Assembly: GCA_017960905.1 (NCBI GenBank)
Contig: JAGCYH010000014.1
Span: 1 to 64,000 of the forward strand
Source: Bacteroidales bacterium
GTDB taxonomy: Bacteria > Bacteroidota > Bacteroidia > Bacteroidales > Marinilabiliaceae
DNA: 64,000 nt
Direction of reading: 5' to 3'
Positions 17,589-26,899 of this stretch are shown here, one piece after another. The translations under genes and the position numbers were made by a program. The notes under the pieces were generated by a model. That model worked only from the letters and a program-made list of their open reading frames with translations, was not told where the DNA came from and made no database searches. The first letter of the stretch is position 1, and each line of letters begins with the position of its first letter.

Positions 17589-18778
17589 AAGAAGGATGGA
17601 AATATATGAAGTTGGGAGAAATTGTTGTTTTTGATAAACGGTTCAAAGGTGTTCCAAAAGAGCAACAAAAACAAATTGTTTCTTTCAAGCATGTATCTGC
17701 GGAAACTTTAAAAGGGTTACATGTTGATAATGGAGATGTGAAATTGTTGGCTACTGGTCTATTTACTGGTTATACTACACAAGAATTAGCCGGAAACAAT
17801 TTAAATTCAGGAGAGGTTATATCTTTTCCAACTGGTGGTAATGCAAATATAAAATATCATAAAGGAAATTTTGTCGATAGTGGGAATATTTTGTGTGTTG
17901 CAAAAGATGACAGCATTTATTTGAAATATGTTCATTTTGGTTTATTATATCAAAATGATTATATAGAGTCTTGTTATAAGGGTACGGGTATTCACCATCC
18001 CTTTATGCCTGATATTTGGGATGTAAAAGTTCCTATACCTGATATTTCTACCCAATATTCCATTGTCGCTCGTTTGGATGCCGAGTTCGCGAAGATAGAA
18101 GCCCTAAAAGCCAATGCCGAAAAGCAACTGCAAGCCGCCAAAGATTTGTTTCAAGCCGCTCTAAAAGAGTTGTTGACACCGAAAGAAGGATGGGGGGAGA
18201 AGAAGTTAAAAGAGTTAGGCAAAACACAAACTGGATGTACACCCTCAATGTCAAACAAGGATTATTATAATGATAATTATATCCCTTTTGTAAAACCTTC
18301 TGAAATCAATTATGATGGTTTAGGTGGAATAAACTATGAAACACAGATGTTGAGCAAATTAGGTGCTAATGCCGGTCGAGTATTTCCTGCCAAATCAATT
18401 TTTATGGTGTGTATTGGAGCAACAATCAGCAAATTAGGATATAGTGTTAGAGATGTGTCTTGCAATCAACAGATTAATGTTATTACGCCTAATGAAATGT
18501 ATGATTATAAATACATTTATTATGCAATGCTTCATCCACATTTTATCCAAAAAGTTATCAAGGAAGGGACAAGCGCACAAGCCACATTGCCAATAATAAG
18601 TAAGGGCAAGTGGGAAGTTTTGTCAATAAAGATACCCTCGCTATCCGAGCAGCAACGTATCGCTGCCCGCCTCGACGCCCTCTCTGCCAATGTGAAAGCA
18701 TTGCAAACCAACTACACCGAAACCATAACTCTCTGCAACGACCTGAAACAGGCATTGCTTAAAAAAGTGTTTGAATAA
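17585..18778 (+). CDS. hsdS: Type I restriction-modification specificity subunit S
   Basis: A 397-residue specificity subunit with two target-recognition domains (about residues 10-155 and 205-345). They are separated by a conserved coiled spacer (ARLDAEFAKIEALKANAE) that recurs in variant form at the C terminus (ARLDALSANVKALQTN). It directs HsdM and HsdR to a bipartite DNA site. The recognition domains are clearly AT-richer than hsdM and than the spacers, which fits exchange of recognition domains by recombination. No second hsdS copy, inverted repeats or invertase gene is visible nearby, so phase variation by inversion is not supported here. Confidence 0.95.
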   Translation: MKEGWKYMKLGEIVVFDKRFKGVPKEQQKQIVSFKHVSAETLKGLHVDNGDVKLLATGLFTGYTTQELAGNNLNSGEVISFPTGGNANIKYHKGNFVDSGNILCVAKDDSIYLKYVHFGLLYQNDYIESCYKGTGIHHPFMPDIWDVKVPIPDISTQYSIVARLDAEFAKIEALKANAEKQLQAAKDLFQAALKELLTPKEGWGEKKLKELGKTQTGCTPSMSNKDYYNDNYIPFVKPSEINYDGLGGINYETQMLSKLGANAGRVFPAKSIFMVCIGATISKLGYSVRDVSCNQQINVITPNEMYDYKYIYYAMLHPHFIQKVIKEGTSAQATLPIISKGKWEVLSIKIPSLSEQQRIAARLDALSANVKALQTNYTETITLCNDLKQALLKKVFE

Positions 18779-18795
18779 ATAAAAACGTAAACGTT

Positions 18796-19206
18796 ATGAA
18801 AACAAAATCAATTACATTTTTTCTACTTGCTTTTGCAAGTTTATTGTCTATCACATTTATCGCATCTTGTAGTAATGACGATGATGAAGACGACAAACCA
18901 ACAAAGGTTGATAACTACTATGTAAAATATGAAGTGCAGACGGAAAAACGAGTGTATATATGTGATAAAAACATCACATATAAGGATGTTGACGAAGGGA
19001 AAAAAATAGCTACACGCCAAGATTGGAGCGGAACCTATGGACCTTTTAAAAAAGGCGATAATGTATATTTGCGTGTCAGTATAAATAATACACTTAATAT
19101 GATGAGTGGGCGAATAAGTGTTTCAAAAAATCATGAACCATTTGTAGTAAGAGCAGAAACAATAAAATCGAATTCAATAAGTCTTGAATATACAATAGAT
19201 TTTTAG
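18796..19206 (+). CDS. Small lipoprotein embedded in the type I restriction operon
   Basis: A 136-residue predicted lipoprotein. The signal peptide has lipobox FIASC, followed by SNDDDEDDK, which resembles the Bacteroidetes surface lipoprotein export signal. The mature part (about 110 residues) is rich in Tyr, Asn and beta-type sequence; I recognise no domain. It lies 17 bases after hsdS and 4 bases before hsdR, on the same strand, so it is probably cotranscribed with a cytoplasmic defence system. That is an odd place for a surface protein. It is AT-rich like the hsdS recognition domains, and may have arrived with them or be a passenger. Confidence 0.8.
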   Translation: MKTKSITFFLLAFASLLSITFIASCSNDDDEDDKPTKVDNYYVKYEVQTEKRVYICDKNITYKDVDEGKKIATRQDWSGTYGPFKKGDNVYLRVSINNTLNMMSGRISVSKNHEPFVVRAETIKSNSISLEYTIDF

Positions 19207-19210
19207 AATT

Positions 19211-21622
19211 ATGGACGAATCAACAACACGCCGGAAAAAGATAGACCCCGCGCTCTATGCCGTGGGATGGGAGCAAGTGCCCGAAAGTCAGATACTCAAC
19301 GAACAACGCGCATATCTCATTGCGCCTGGTCGGGTGGAGAAACTGAAAGCGCGCCACCCTAAGAAGGTGGACTATATACTTGAATATAAGGGTATAAAAC
19401 TTGCCGTAATAGAGGCGAAATCGGACGAGACAGACGTGTCGGTGGCCGTACCTCAAGCCAAACTATATGCCGAAATGTTGCAGATTCGCTATACCTACGC
19501 TACTAACGGTGACAAAATCTACTTCATTGACATGGGTGTGCGTGATGCTCGCGGCAAGTACATAGTGCCTTCTGTAGAGAAGTTTGTAGAGCGATTCCCA
19601 ACACCACAGGAGTTGTGGCAGATGACATTCCCCGACGTCAACGAATGGCGCGACCGCTTCAACCTCGAACATATAAACCGCAGTGGCGGTCGCGAACCGC
19701 GCTACTATCAGATAAACGCTATCAACAATGTACTTGGCGCAATAGCCAACGGCAAAAAGCGGATATTGCTTACGATGGCTACAGGCACTGGTAAAACATA
19801 TACTGCATTTCAGATATGCTGGAAGCTTTTTCAGACAAAATGGAACTTACACGGAGCAGAACAGAGTCCGCGCATACTCTTCATTGCCGACCGTAATATA
19901 CTGGCCAACCAGGCCATTAACGATTTTGAGCAGTTCGATGATGGCGCAAAGGTGCGCATAACGCCCGACGAGTTGCGCAGGAATCATGGTAAAGTGCCAA
20001 CAGCAAGGCATCTTTATTTTACTATCTTCCAAACCTTTATGTGCAATGATGATAGTGGCAACCCATACTACAAACAATATCCGGCAGATTTCTTCGACTT
20101 GATAATCATCGATGAGTGCCACCGTGGTGGCGCCAACGACGAGAGCCAATGGCGTGAGCTAATGGAGTACTTCTCATTTGCTTGTCAATTGGGTATGACT
20201 GCTACGCCTCGTCATAAAGAGAACTCTAACACTTACAAGTATTTTGGCGAACCTGTATATACGTACTCGCTTAAGCAAGGTATTTCCGACGGCTATCTGA
20301 CACCTTTCCGAGTCAGAATATCACAAAGCAATATCGACGAGTATATCTACGACCCCAATGATGACATTGAGGGTGAGATTGACACCGAAAGGACGTATAC
20401 AGAGCAGGATTTCTATAATGGCAGAATAGAAATCCGCCAACGCGATGAGCATCGCGTTGTGGAGATGCTATCACAAATAAATCAGAACGAAAAGACAATA
20501 GTTTTCTGCGCAACTCAGCTTCATGCCAACATCATTCGCGACATGATAAACCAACATAAGATAAACCCTGCGCCAAATTATTGTGAGCGAGTAACAGCCA
20601 ACGACGGCGCTGAAGGTGAAGAACGTCTGAGACTGTTTCAGGACAACGAACGCAGTCTGCCTACAATTCTCACCACATCGCAAAAGCTCTCAACAGGTGT
20701 TGACGCACGAAACGTGCGCAACATAGTGTTGATGCGTCCGGTGAACAATATTGTGGAGTTCAAACAGATAATCGGTCGTGGCACCCGGCTTTTTGATGAT
20801 AAATACTACTTCACCATTTACGACTTCGTAGGCGCAAGCCGCAACTTCCAAGACGCTGAGTGGGATGGCGACCCATTTTGCCCTGTTTGTGGCAATTATC
20901 CTTGTACATGCAAGAAGGCTGCGAGACCATATCAGGAAACGCCAGAACCGGAAACGCCTAGTGTTCATGACCCCGAGGTATGTCCTGTCTGTGGTCACTT
21001 GCCATGCACTTGCCCTGCTGGTACAAAGCAGAAAAAAAGAATAATTGTGAAGCTGTCGGATAAGCGTAGCATGGAGCTTAAAACAATTTGGACAGAACGC
21101 ATTCAGTATGGCGATGAACAGATTACTATAGAAGAGTTTATACAGAAACTCTTTGGCCGTCTGCCATCGTTTTTCAAAGGCCAGGATGACTTGCGGGAAA
21201 AGTGGGAACATCCCGACACTCGCAAAGCCCTTCTCGAACAACTTGAACGCGAAGGATTCCATGAGACAAAACTACAAATCATACAGCGTGTCATAGGGTG
21301 CGAAGACTGCGATCTGCTTGATGTGCTCGAATATCTCGCATACAATACCACACCAATAGAGCGCGAAAAGCGTGTGGATCTGGTACTTCAGGACTATTAC
21401 AAAACTCAGACTGCCGCACAGAAAGTATTCATCGACTTCCTTCTCGGTCAGTATCGGCGCAACAGCTATCAAGATTTCACTTCCGACAACCTTTCTTCGT
21501 TGATAAACATGAAATACGGAACGATTGCCGATGCTATGAAAAAGCTGAAAATGAACGTTGCTCAAATACGAAATAAATACATAGAGTTTCAAAAACAATT
21601 GTACGCCCCTCATTCGTTCTGA
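19211..21622 (+). CDS. hsdR: Type I restriction endonuclease subunit R
   Basis: An 803-residue motor and nuclease subunit. The N-terminal PD-(D/E)XK nuclease-like region holds VDYILEYKGIKLAVIEAK (about residues 50-67). The SF2 translocase has P-loop ATGTGKT (190-196), a DECH box (301-304) in IIDECHRGG, GMTATP, and motif VI QIIGRGTRLFDD. An EcoEI-type C-terminal domain follows. Between motor and C terminus sit two Cys clusters, CPVCGNYPCTC (557-567) and CPVCGHLPCTC (591-601), likely metal-binding knuckles. It cuts unmodified DNA after translocation when complexed with HsdM and HsdS, and is the last gene of the operon. Confidence 0.96.
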   Translation: MDESTTRRKKIDPALYAVGWEQVPESQILNEQRAYLIAPGRVEKLKARHPKKVDYILEYKGIKLAVIEAKSDETDVSVAVPQAKLYAEMLQIRYTYATNGDKIYFIDMGVRDARGKYIVPSVEKFVERFPTPQELWQMTFPDVNEWRDRFNLEHINRSGGREPRYYQINAINNVLGAIANGKKRILLTMATGTGKTYTAFQICWKLFQTKWNLHGAEQSPRILFIADRNILANQAINDFEQFDDGAKVRITPDELRRNHGKVPTARHLYFTIFQTFMCNDDSGNPYYKQYPADFFDLIIIDECHRGGANDESQWRELMEYFSFACQLGMTATPRHKENSNTYKYFGEPVYTYSLKQGISDGYLTPFRVRISQSNIDEYIYDPNDDIEGEIDTERTYTEQDFYNGRIEIRQRDEHRVVEMLSQINQNEKTIVFCATQLHANIIRDMINQHKINPAPNYCERVTANDGAEGEERLRLFQDNERSLPTILTTSQKLSTGVDARNVRNIVLMRPVNNIVEFKQIIGRGTRLFDDKYYFTIYDFVGASRNFQDAEWDGDPFCPVCGNYPCTCKKAARPYQETPEPETPSVHDPEVCPVCGHLPCTCPAGTKQKKRIIVKLSDKRSMELKTIWTERIQYGDEQITIEEFIQKLFGRLPSFFKGQDDLREKWEHPDTRKALLEQLEREGFHETKLQIIQRVIGCEDCDLLDVLEYLAYNTTPIEREKRVDLVLQDYYKTQTAAQKVFIDFLLGQYRRNSYQDFTSDNLSSLINMKYGTIADAMKKLKMNVAQIRNKYIEFQKQLYAPHSF

Positions 21623-21645
21623 TTGTAAATCCGAACACTGAGAAA

Positions 21646-21786
21646 ATGTCGGGAAAGATGTCGGGAAAGATTTCCGCGACAGAACGTACTATCCAGCGCG
21701 ACTTGCAATATTTGCCGCAGCATGGATTTCTCCGCCGTGTAGGTGGCCGAAAAGAAGGACGCTGGCAAGTGTTAAAGCTACAGTAA
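21646..21786 (+). pseudogene. Winged-helix C-terminal remnant of an AlbA_2/Fic-type ATP-binding or regulator gene
   Basis: A 46-codon open stretch starting at ATG 21646. It encodes two MSGK repeats, then ATERTIQRDLQYLPQHGFLRRVGG and RKEGRWQVLKLQ. This is the familiar last winged helix of Bacteroidetes Schlafen/AlbA-type ATP-binding proteins or Fic proteins, without the catalytic part. The frame runs upstream into the hsdR tail with no start of its own. It is best read as the leftover 3' end of a deleted gene, implying a rearrangement between hsdR and the next gene. Confidence 0.7.
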
Positions 21787-21813
21787 CATAGTTACACCGC
21801 ATCATCCATCCTT

Positions 21814-21844
21814 TTTGCAAAAGCGATAATTTGTAGTACTTTTG
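21814..21844 (+). promoter_or_regulatory. Canonical Bacteroidetes promoter for the YhcG-type gene
   Basis: A -33 TTTG (21814-21817), 19 bases, then -7 TACTTTTG (21837-21844). This is the best-formed promoter in the window. The start codon is at 21889, giving a leader of about 38 bases. Confidence 0.85.
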
Positions 21845-21888
21845 CAGCCGGAAAATAGAATCTGAAGTATGGAACTGACGCAAAATGT

Positions 21889-23031
21889 ATGACGGAAGAG
21901 ATTAAAATAGCGGTAGAAGCGATTAAAAATGCTGTCCTAAGTTTTCAGTATGAGGCGGCAAAAGAAGTAAACCGAGTACAGTTGTCGCTATATTTCGGTG
22001 TCGGTAGATATTTGTCGTCAAAAAAGGGGAAGGATACTTGGGGCACGGCTGTGCTTGATACTATAAGCTCACAACTGAGAAGGGAACTTCCTGGTTTAAG
22101 AGGTTTTTCGGCAGATAGCCTTAAAAAAATGCGTCAGTTTTACGACAGCTGGCACTTCTTAGATTCTTCATCTCAAGAAGGTGAAAAAAATGTGAGTCTG
22201 CCAGTCTCTGATAATTCGGGAATTGCTATTCCCGAATTATATAAATCGGGAATTATGATTCCCGATTTCAGAATCAATGCGGTTGATTTCCCTATAGAAG
22301 AATTTTTTAAAGTACCATTCACTCATCATATTAAGATTTTTCAGAGCGTAAAAAAACTTGAAGAACGTTATTTCTACATACGCAAAACAGTGCAAGAACA
22401 CCTTTCTGTCAGTGCTCTTACCTTGAGTATTAAACGTGACGACTTCGACCATAAAAGCGAGTTAGTCAATAATTTCGCATCAAAACTACCATCTGCAAAG
22501 CTCGCCCGGCGCGCCGTAGAGATGTTTAAAGATGAATATCTTTTAGATTTTATAAATGTTGAAGAGATAGGCGAGCGTGATAGTCAAGACATTGACGAAA
22601 AAGTGGTAGAAAAAGAGATAGTCCATAATATAAAGAACTTCATAATGACGTTTGGTAAGGACTTCAGTTTTGTGGGCAATCAATACCATTTGGAAGTATA
22701 TAGCAAGGAATTTTTCACCGATTTATTATTTTTCAATCGAGAATTAAACTGTTTGGTTGTTGTTGAATTGAAAAAAGGAGAGTTTAAGCCTTCTTATCTT
22801 GGTCAGCTTAGTGCATATTTGAAAATAATAGACGATAAAGTTAAAAAAGCACATGAGAATCCTACTATAGGCATTGTGCTTTGTAAAACAATGGATAAGG
22901 ATTTTGCTGAATATGTTATACAAGACTATAACAAACCTATGGGGGTATCTACATATAAAACGATGGCAGATATGCCGCAGAAAATGCAGCGTGTAATGCC
23001 TGATATTGAAGAGTTGAAAAAACTATTATGA
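21889..23031 (+). CDS. PDDEXK nuclease of the YhcG/DUF1016 family
   Basis: A 380-residue protein. The N-terminal DUF1016 helical region (VQLSLYFGVGRYLSSKKG, then GFSADSLKKMRQFYDSW) is followed by a variable linker and a C-terminal PD-(D/E)XK nuclease domain (about residues 255-345). Catalytic-type residues are visible in FFTDLLFFNRELNCLVVVELKKG (D...ELK). YhcG-like proteins are associated with DNA processing and often sit next to type I restriction genes, as here. The linker codons (residues 108-127) are made of two adjacent perfect hairpins, giving the near-repeat SGIAIPELY / SGIMIPDF. It has its own strong promoter and lies 15 bases before the helicase gene. Confidence 0.92.
   Translation: MTEEIKIAVEAIKNAVLSFQYEAAKEVNRVQLSLYFGVGRYLSSKKGKDTWGTAVLDTISSQLRRELPGLRGFSADSLKKMRQFYDSWHFLDSSSQEGEKNVSLPVSDNSGIAIPELYKSGIMIPDFRINAVDFPIEEFFKVPFTHHIKIFQSVKKLEERYFYIRKTVQEHLSVSALTLSIKRDDFDHKSELVNNFASKLPSAKLARRAVEMFKDEYLLDFINVEEIGERDSQDIDEKVVEKEIVHNIKNFIMTFGKDFSFVGNQYHLEVYSKEFFTDLLFFNRELNCLVVVELKKGEFKPSYLGQLSAYLKIIDDKVKKAHENPTIGIVLCKTMDKDFAEYVIQDYNKPMGVSTYKTMADMPQKMQRVMPDIEELKKLL
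22211..22268. repeat. Two tandem perfect hairpins inside the YhcG-type gene
   Basis: Stem 22211-22223 with 22228-22240 (13 bp, 4-base loop), then stem 22243-22253 with 22258-22268 (11 bp, 4-base loop). Both share the core CGGGAAT / ATTCCCG. They encode the linker between the two domains, so the DNA or RNA structure may be what is selected. Confidence 0.9.
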
Positions 23032-23046
23032 AATAAAAGCAAAGCG

Positions 23047-24309
23047 ATGAAATTCACAGAGTTCGGTTTCGATGAAGAACTGATGGAAGGTCTCGAAGCG
23101 ATGCGCTTCGAGAACGCCACCGAAGTACAGGAGAAGGCAATACCGATAATAATGGACGGCGCCGACCTGATAGCCTGCGCCCAGACGGGCACAGGCAAGA
23201 CGGCCGCTTATCTGCTGCCCGTCATCAACGACATAATACAATATTCATACAACGGCATCGACACGGTGATACTGGTGCCCACGCGTGAGCTGGCCATTCA
23301 GATCGACCAGCAGATGGAGGGCTTCGGCTATTACGTGCCAGTAAGTTCTACCGCTATATATGGCGGTAGCGACAGCAGCGAGTGGAGCCGCCAGCGCACA
23401 GCCATAGAGCAGGGCGCCGACATAGTAATCTCTACGCCAGGCCGCTTGCTGCAGCACATTCTGATGGGCTATGTCGATTTCTCGCACGTGAGCCATCTGA
23501 TACTCGACGAGGCCGACCGTATGCTCGACATGGGCTTCTACGACGACATTATGAAGGTGGTGGAGCTGCTGCCGCAGGAGGGCCGTCAGACGCTGATGTT
23601 CTCGGCTACCATGCCCGACAAGATACGCGAATTGGCCAAAAACATCCTCATCGACCCCAAAGAGATAAACATTGCCATCTCGAAACCCGCCAAGGGCATA
23701 CGACAGACGGCTTACCTGACATACGACGACCAGAAACTGCCGCTCGTGAAGTACATCTTGCAGGACCGCAAAGATCAGAGTGTCATTATCTTCTCGTCGA
23801 AAAAACAAACGGTGAAGGACTTGGCACGTTATCTGGCATCGTACGGATTCAGCGTCGGAGCTATACACTCCGACCTTGAACAACGCGATCGAGAAGCTGT
23901 GCTTCTCGACTTTAAAAACCGCAATATCAACGTCTTAGTGGCTACTGATGTCATTGCCCGCGGTATAGATATAGAGAAGATAGATTTGGTAATCAACTAC
24001 GACGTGCCGCGCTACGCCGAGGATTATGTTCACCGCGTAGGTCGTACGGCGCGTGCCAACAACAAGGGCGAGGCATTCACCTTTATCAATCAGCACGATA
24101 TGTTCAATTTTGGCAAAATTGAACAGCTCATTGAGAAAAAGATATTTAAGAAATTCCTGCCGCCGTTCCTCGGTCGCGGTCCACGCTACACGCCCGATGC
24201 GAAGCCAGTGCTGAACCTCAATGACAAGAATCGTGGCGATCGGCGTCGCAGTTCCGACCAAAACAAACGCAACGCTAAGCGCAACAAACGTCCAACGACC
24301 AACAAATGA
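23047..24309 (+). CDS. DEAD-box RNA helicase, RhlE-like
   Basis: A 420-residue ATP-dependent RNA helicase for RNA unwinding in ribosome assembly or RNA decay. In order: F and Q-motif TEFGFDEELMEGLEAMRFENAT... region, P-loop AQTGTGKT (residues 45-52), PTRELA, DEAD (154-157), SAT, and motif VI HRVGRTARA. The Lys/Arg-rich tail ends RRSSDQNKRNAKRNKRPTTNK-like, typical of RhlE proteins. The start ATG lies 15 bases after the YhcG-type gene. Its stop overlaps the apbE start by 4 bases, so it is translationally coupled to apbE. Confidence 0.95.
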   Translation: MKFTEFGFDEELMEGLEAMRFENATEVQEKAIPIIMDGADLIACAQTGTGKTAAYLLPVINDIIQYSYNGIDTVILVPTRELAIQIDQQMEGFGYYVPVSSTAIYGGSDSSEWSRQRTAIEQGADIVISTPGRLLQHILMGYVDFSHVSHLILDEADRMLDMGFYDDIMKVVELLPQEGRQTLMFSATMPDKIRELAKNILIDPKEINIAISKPAKGIRQTAYLTYDDQKLPLVKYILQDRKDQSVIIFSSKKQTVKDLARYLASYGFSVGAIHSDLEQRDREAVLLDFKNRNINVLVATDVIARGIDIEKIDLVINYDVPRYAEDYVHRVGRTARANNKGEAFTFINQHDMFNFGKIEQLIEKKIFKKFLPPFLGRGPRYTPDAKPVLNLNDKNRGDRRRSSDQNKRNAKRNKRPTTNK

Positions 24310-25331
24310 GCAAGTTAATAGCTGTATTGGTGGCGGTTGCCGTTGTGTCGGCCGCCTGTTCGAGGCGCCCCGATGCGCCCGGCTACCTGAAGGACTCTGG
24401 CTATATTTTCGGAACGTACTACAACTTTGTGTATCAGTCAGATACCGACTACAACGACGAGATAATCAATCTGCTTGGCGAGTACGACAGTTCGCTGTCG
24501 TTATACAACGACAGCTCTATCCTGAGCCGCATAAACCGCAACGAAGATGTCAGTGCCGATTCGTTTTTCGTCCACGTATTTCAGCAGGCGCGCCATTTCT
24601 ACGAACTGTCCGAAGGACGGTTCGACATAACCGTGGCACCGCTTTGCCGCTTATGGAAGTTTGGCAAGGAACATTCCGACACCATCTCGCTTGCCGAGTA
24701 CCAGCAGATACTCTCGAAAGTCGACAGTGTGAGAGAATTTGTTGGGATGAGTAAGGTGCAAATGGTTGACAATAAGATAGTTAAAGCTGACAATAGAATC
24801 AAACTCGACGCCTGTGCCATAGCCGAAGGCTATGGCATCGATGTGGCTGCGTCGGTGCTTGAGCGGCACGGCATAAGCAACTATATGATAGAGCTTGGCG
24901 GCGAGCTGCACGTGAAAGGGCAGAGCCCCTCGGGGCGCGGCTGGCGCATTGGCATCAACAAACCTGTCGATGGCTCGACGGCCTATGGCGCTGACAACCA
25001 ATGCATTGTCGAAATGCGCGATGGTGCATTGTCGACATCGGGCGACTACCGCCAGTACTATTTCACTGCCGACGGGCGCCGCCTCTCGCACGAGATAAAC
25101 CCGCTCACCGGTCAGCCCATCGACAACCTGACTCGCAGTGTTACCGTTTTCGGTCCCAATACTCTCACCACCGACGCCCTCTCGACGACACTTATGATTT
25201 ACCCTCACGATGAGGCTTTGGCCTTGGCCAAAACCCTCGACGGCATCGAAGCCTACATCATTTACGAAGACTCGCTCGGTGTGCAGCACGAAGCCATGAC
25301 CGACGGCTTCAGAGAAATGATAGTGAGATAG
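24306..25331 (+). CDS. apbE: FAD:protein FMN transferase, lipoprotein form
   Basis: A 341-residue enzyme that attaches FMN covalently to Thr residues of flavoproteins such as the NQR and RNF complexes. The lipobox is SAAC (Cys19), placing it on the periplasmic face of a membrane. Family motifs seen: IKLDACAIAEGYGIDVAASVL, IELGGELHVKG, GALSTSGDYRQYY, then SHEINPLTGQPI and TTDALSTTLMI, which carry the FAD- and magnesium-binding residues. The first codon overlaps the helicase stop (ATGA). A perfect 10-bp hairpin (24815-24837) lies in the DACAIAEGYG codons. Confidence 0.95.
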   Translation: MSKLIAVLVAVAVVSAACSRRPDAPGYLKDSGYIFGTYYNFVYQSDTDYNDEIINLLGEYDSSLSLYNDSSILSRINRNEDVSADSFFVHVFQQARHFYELSEGRFDITVAPLCRLWKFGKEHSDTISLAEYQQILSKVDSVREFVGMSKVQMVDNKIVKADNRIKLDACAIAEGYGIDVAASVLERHGISNYMIELGGELHVKGQSPSGRGWRIGINKPVDGSTAYGADNQCIVEMRDGALSTSGDYRQYYFTADGRRLSHEINPLTGQPIDNLTRSVTVFGPNTLTTDALSTTLMIYPHDEALALAKTLDGIEAYIIYEDSLGVQHEAMTDGFREMIVR

Positions 25332-25351
25332 GGAAAAAACTATCCGAAAAA

Positions 25352-25383
25352 TTTCCGCCGGTGGATAATTTTGCTTACCTTTG
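25352..25383 (+). promoter_or_regulatory. Promoter of guaB
   Basis: -7 box TACCTTTG (25376-25383), with an imperfect -33 TTTC (25352-25355) 20 bases upstream. The start codon is at 25415. Confidence 0.65.
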
Positions 25384-25414
25384 CAAGCAATTTTATTTTA
25401 AATAACAATATCAC

Positions 25415-26893
25415 ATGTCTTTTATTGAAGATAAAATCGCGTCGTATGGTTTGACATTCGACGATGTGCTTCTAATACCAGCATATTCGGAAGTACTGCC
25501 AAGAGAGGTTAACCTCAGCACAAAATTTTCGCGTAACATTACGCTCAACGCGCCAATCGTGTCCGCTGCCATGGATACCGTAACCGAAGCCCGCTTGGCT
25601 ATTGCCATTGCGCGCGAAGGCGGTATTGGTGTCATTCACAAAAACATGACCATTGAGGAGCAGGCTAAGCAGGTGGAGATTGTGAAACGTGCCGAAAACG
25701 GTATGATTTACGACCCAGTATCCATCTTGCGCGACAAGACTGTCGGCGATGCTCTTGCTATCATGAAAGAGTACAAAATCGGCGGCATCCCTGTTGTCGA
25801 CAAAGACGGAACGCTCGTGGGCATCGTTACGAACCGCGATTTGCGGTTCGAACGCGACATGAAACGCAGCGTTGAGGAGATTATGACTAAGGAAAACCTC
25901 GTAACTACTGACCAGACGACAAACCTCGAACAGGCTGCCGAGATTTTGCAGAAATACAAAATCGAAAAACTGCCTGTGGTCGACAAGAACCACAAACTTG
26001 TGGGCCTTGTTACTTACAAAGACATTACTAAAGCCAAGGACAAACCTTTCGCATGCAAGGACTCGAAAGGCCGTCTGCGTGTGGCAGCCGGTGTAGGCGT
26101 TACCTACAATACATTCGAGCGTATCGACGCGCTCGTGAAGGCCAATGTAGATGCCATAGTTATCGACACCGCCCACGGCCACAGTCGTGGCGTTATCGAA
26201 ACGTTGAAACAGGCTCGTGCAAAATACAAAGATATCGACATAGTGGTTGGCAACATTGCCACGGGCGCAGCTGCGCTTGAACTTGTAAAAGCAGGTGCCG
26301 ATGCAGTGAAGGTCGGCATCGGACCGGGCTCTATCTGTACCACGCGCATCATTGCTGGTGTGGGTGTGCCTCAGCTATCGGCTATCTACGATGTGGCTAA
26401 GACACTCAAAGACAATGGATTCGGCAATATACCTGTCATCGCCGATGGTGGTCTGCGCTACTCGGGCGACTTGGTCAAAGCGCTCGCGGCTGGCGGCAGC
26501 TGCGTGATGTGCGGCTCGCTCTTCGCTGGTACCGAAGAATCGCCTGGCGAGACGATAATATATAACGGCCGTAAATTCAAAGCCTACCGTGGCATGGGCT
26601 CGCTCGAGGCCATGCAGAAAGGCTCTAAGGACCGTTACTTCCAGGATGCCGAGGACGACGTGAAGAAACTCGTTCCTGAAGGAATCAGCGCTCGTGTGCC
26701 TTATAAAGGAACGCTCTATGAGGTTATCTACCAGCTCTTGGGCGGTATACGTTCGGGCATGGGTTATTGCGGTGCTGCTACCATTGAGCAGCTTCACAAT
26801 GCCAAGTTCACTCGCATTACCGCATCGGGTATGCAGGAGAGCCACCCGCACGACGTGGCTATCACCCAGGAAGCGCCTAACTATTCGAGATAA
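25415..26893 (+). CDS. guaB: Inosine-5'-monophosphate dehydrogenase
   Basis: A 492-residue cytosolic enzyme that oxidises IMP to XMP, the committed step of GMP synthesis. The TIM-barrel start ([19 protein letters not shown]) is interrupted by two CBS domains (about residues 95-215) that sense nucleotides. The barrel then continues with the catalytic loop [11 protein letters not shown], in which Cys308 forms the covalent intermediate, the phosphate-binding DGGLRYSGD, and the flap region [10 protein letters not shown]. Length and motifs are normal. It has its own promoter and is followed by a short repeat tract and a terminator, so it is probably monocistronic. Confidence 0.98.
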   Translation: MSFIEDKIASYGLTFDDVLLIPAYSEVLPREVNLSTKFSRNITLNAPIVSAAMDTVTEARLAIAIAREGGIGVIHKNMTIEEQAKQVEIVKRAENGMIYDPVSILRDKTVGDALAIMKEYKIGGIPVVDKDGTLVGIVTNRDLRFERDMKRSVEEIMTKENLVTTDQTTNLEQAAEILQKYKIEKLPVVDKNHKLVGLVTYKDITKAKDKPFACKDSKGRLRVAAGVGVTYNTFERIDALVKANVDAIVIDTAHGHSRGVIETLKQARAKYKDIDIVVGNIATGAAALELVKAGADAVKVGIGPGSICTTRIIAGVGVPQLSAIYDVAKTLKDNGFGNIPVIADGGLRYSGDLVKALAAGGSCVMCGSLFAGTEESPGETIIYNGRKFKAYRGMGSLEAMQKGSKDRYFQDAEDDVKKLVPEGISARVPYKGTLYEVIYQLLGGIRSGMGYCGAATIEQLHNAKFTRITASGMQESHPHDVAITQEAPNYSR

Positions 26894-26899
26894 TGGTTT

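Noticed and set aside
17585-19206. Invertible hsdS shufflon
   Set aside because: Only one hsdS copy is seen, with no inverted copy and no site-specific recombinase in the surrounding sequence.
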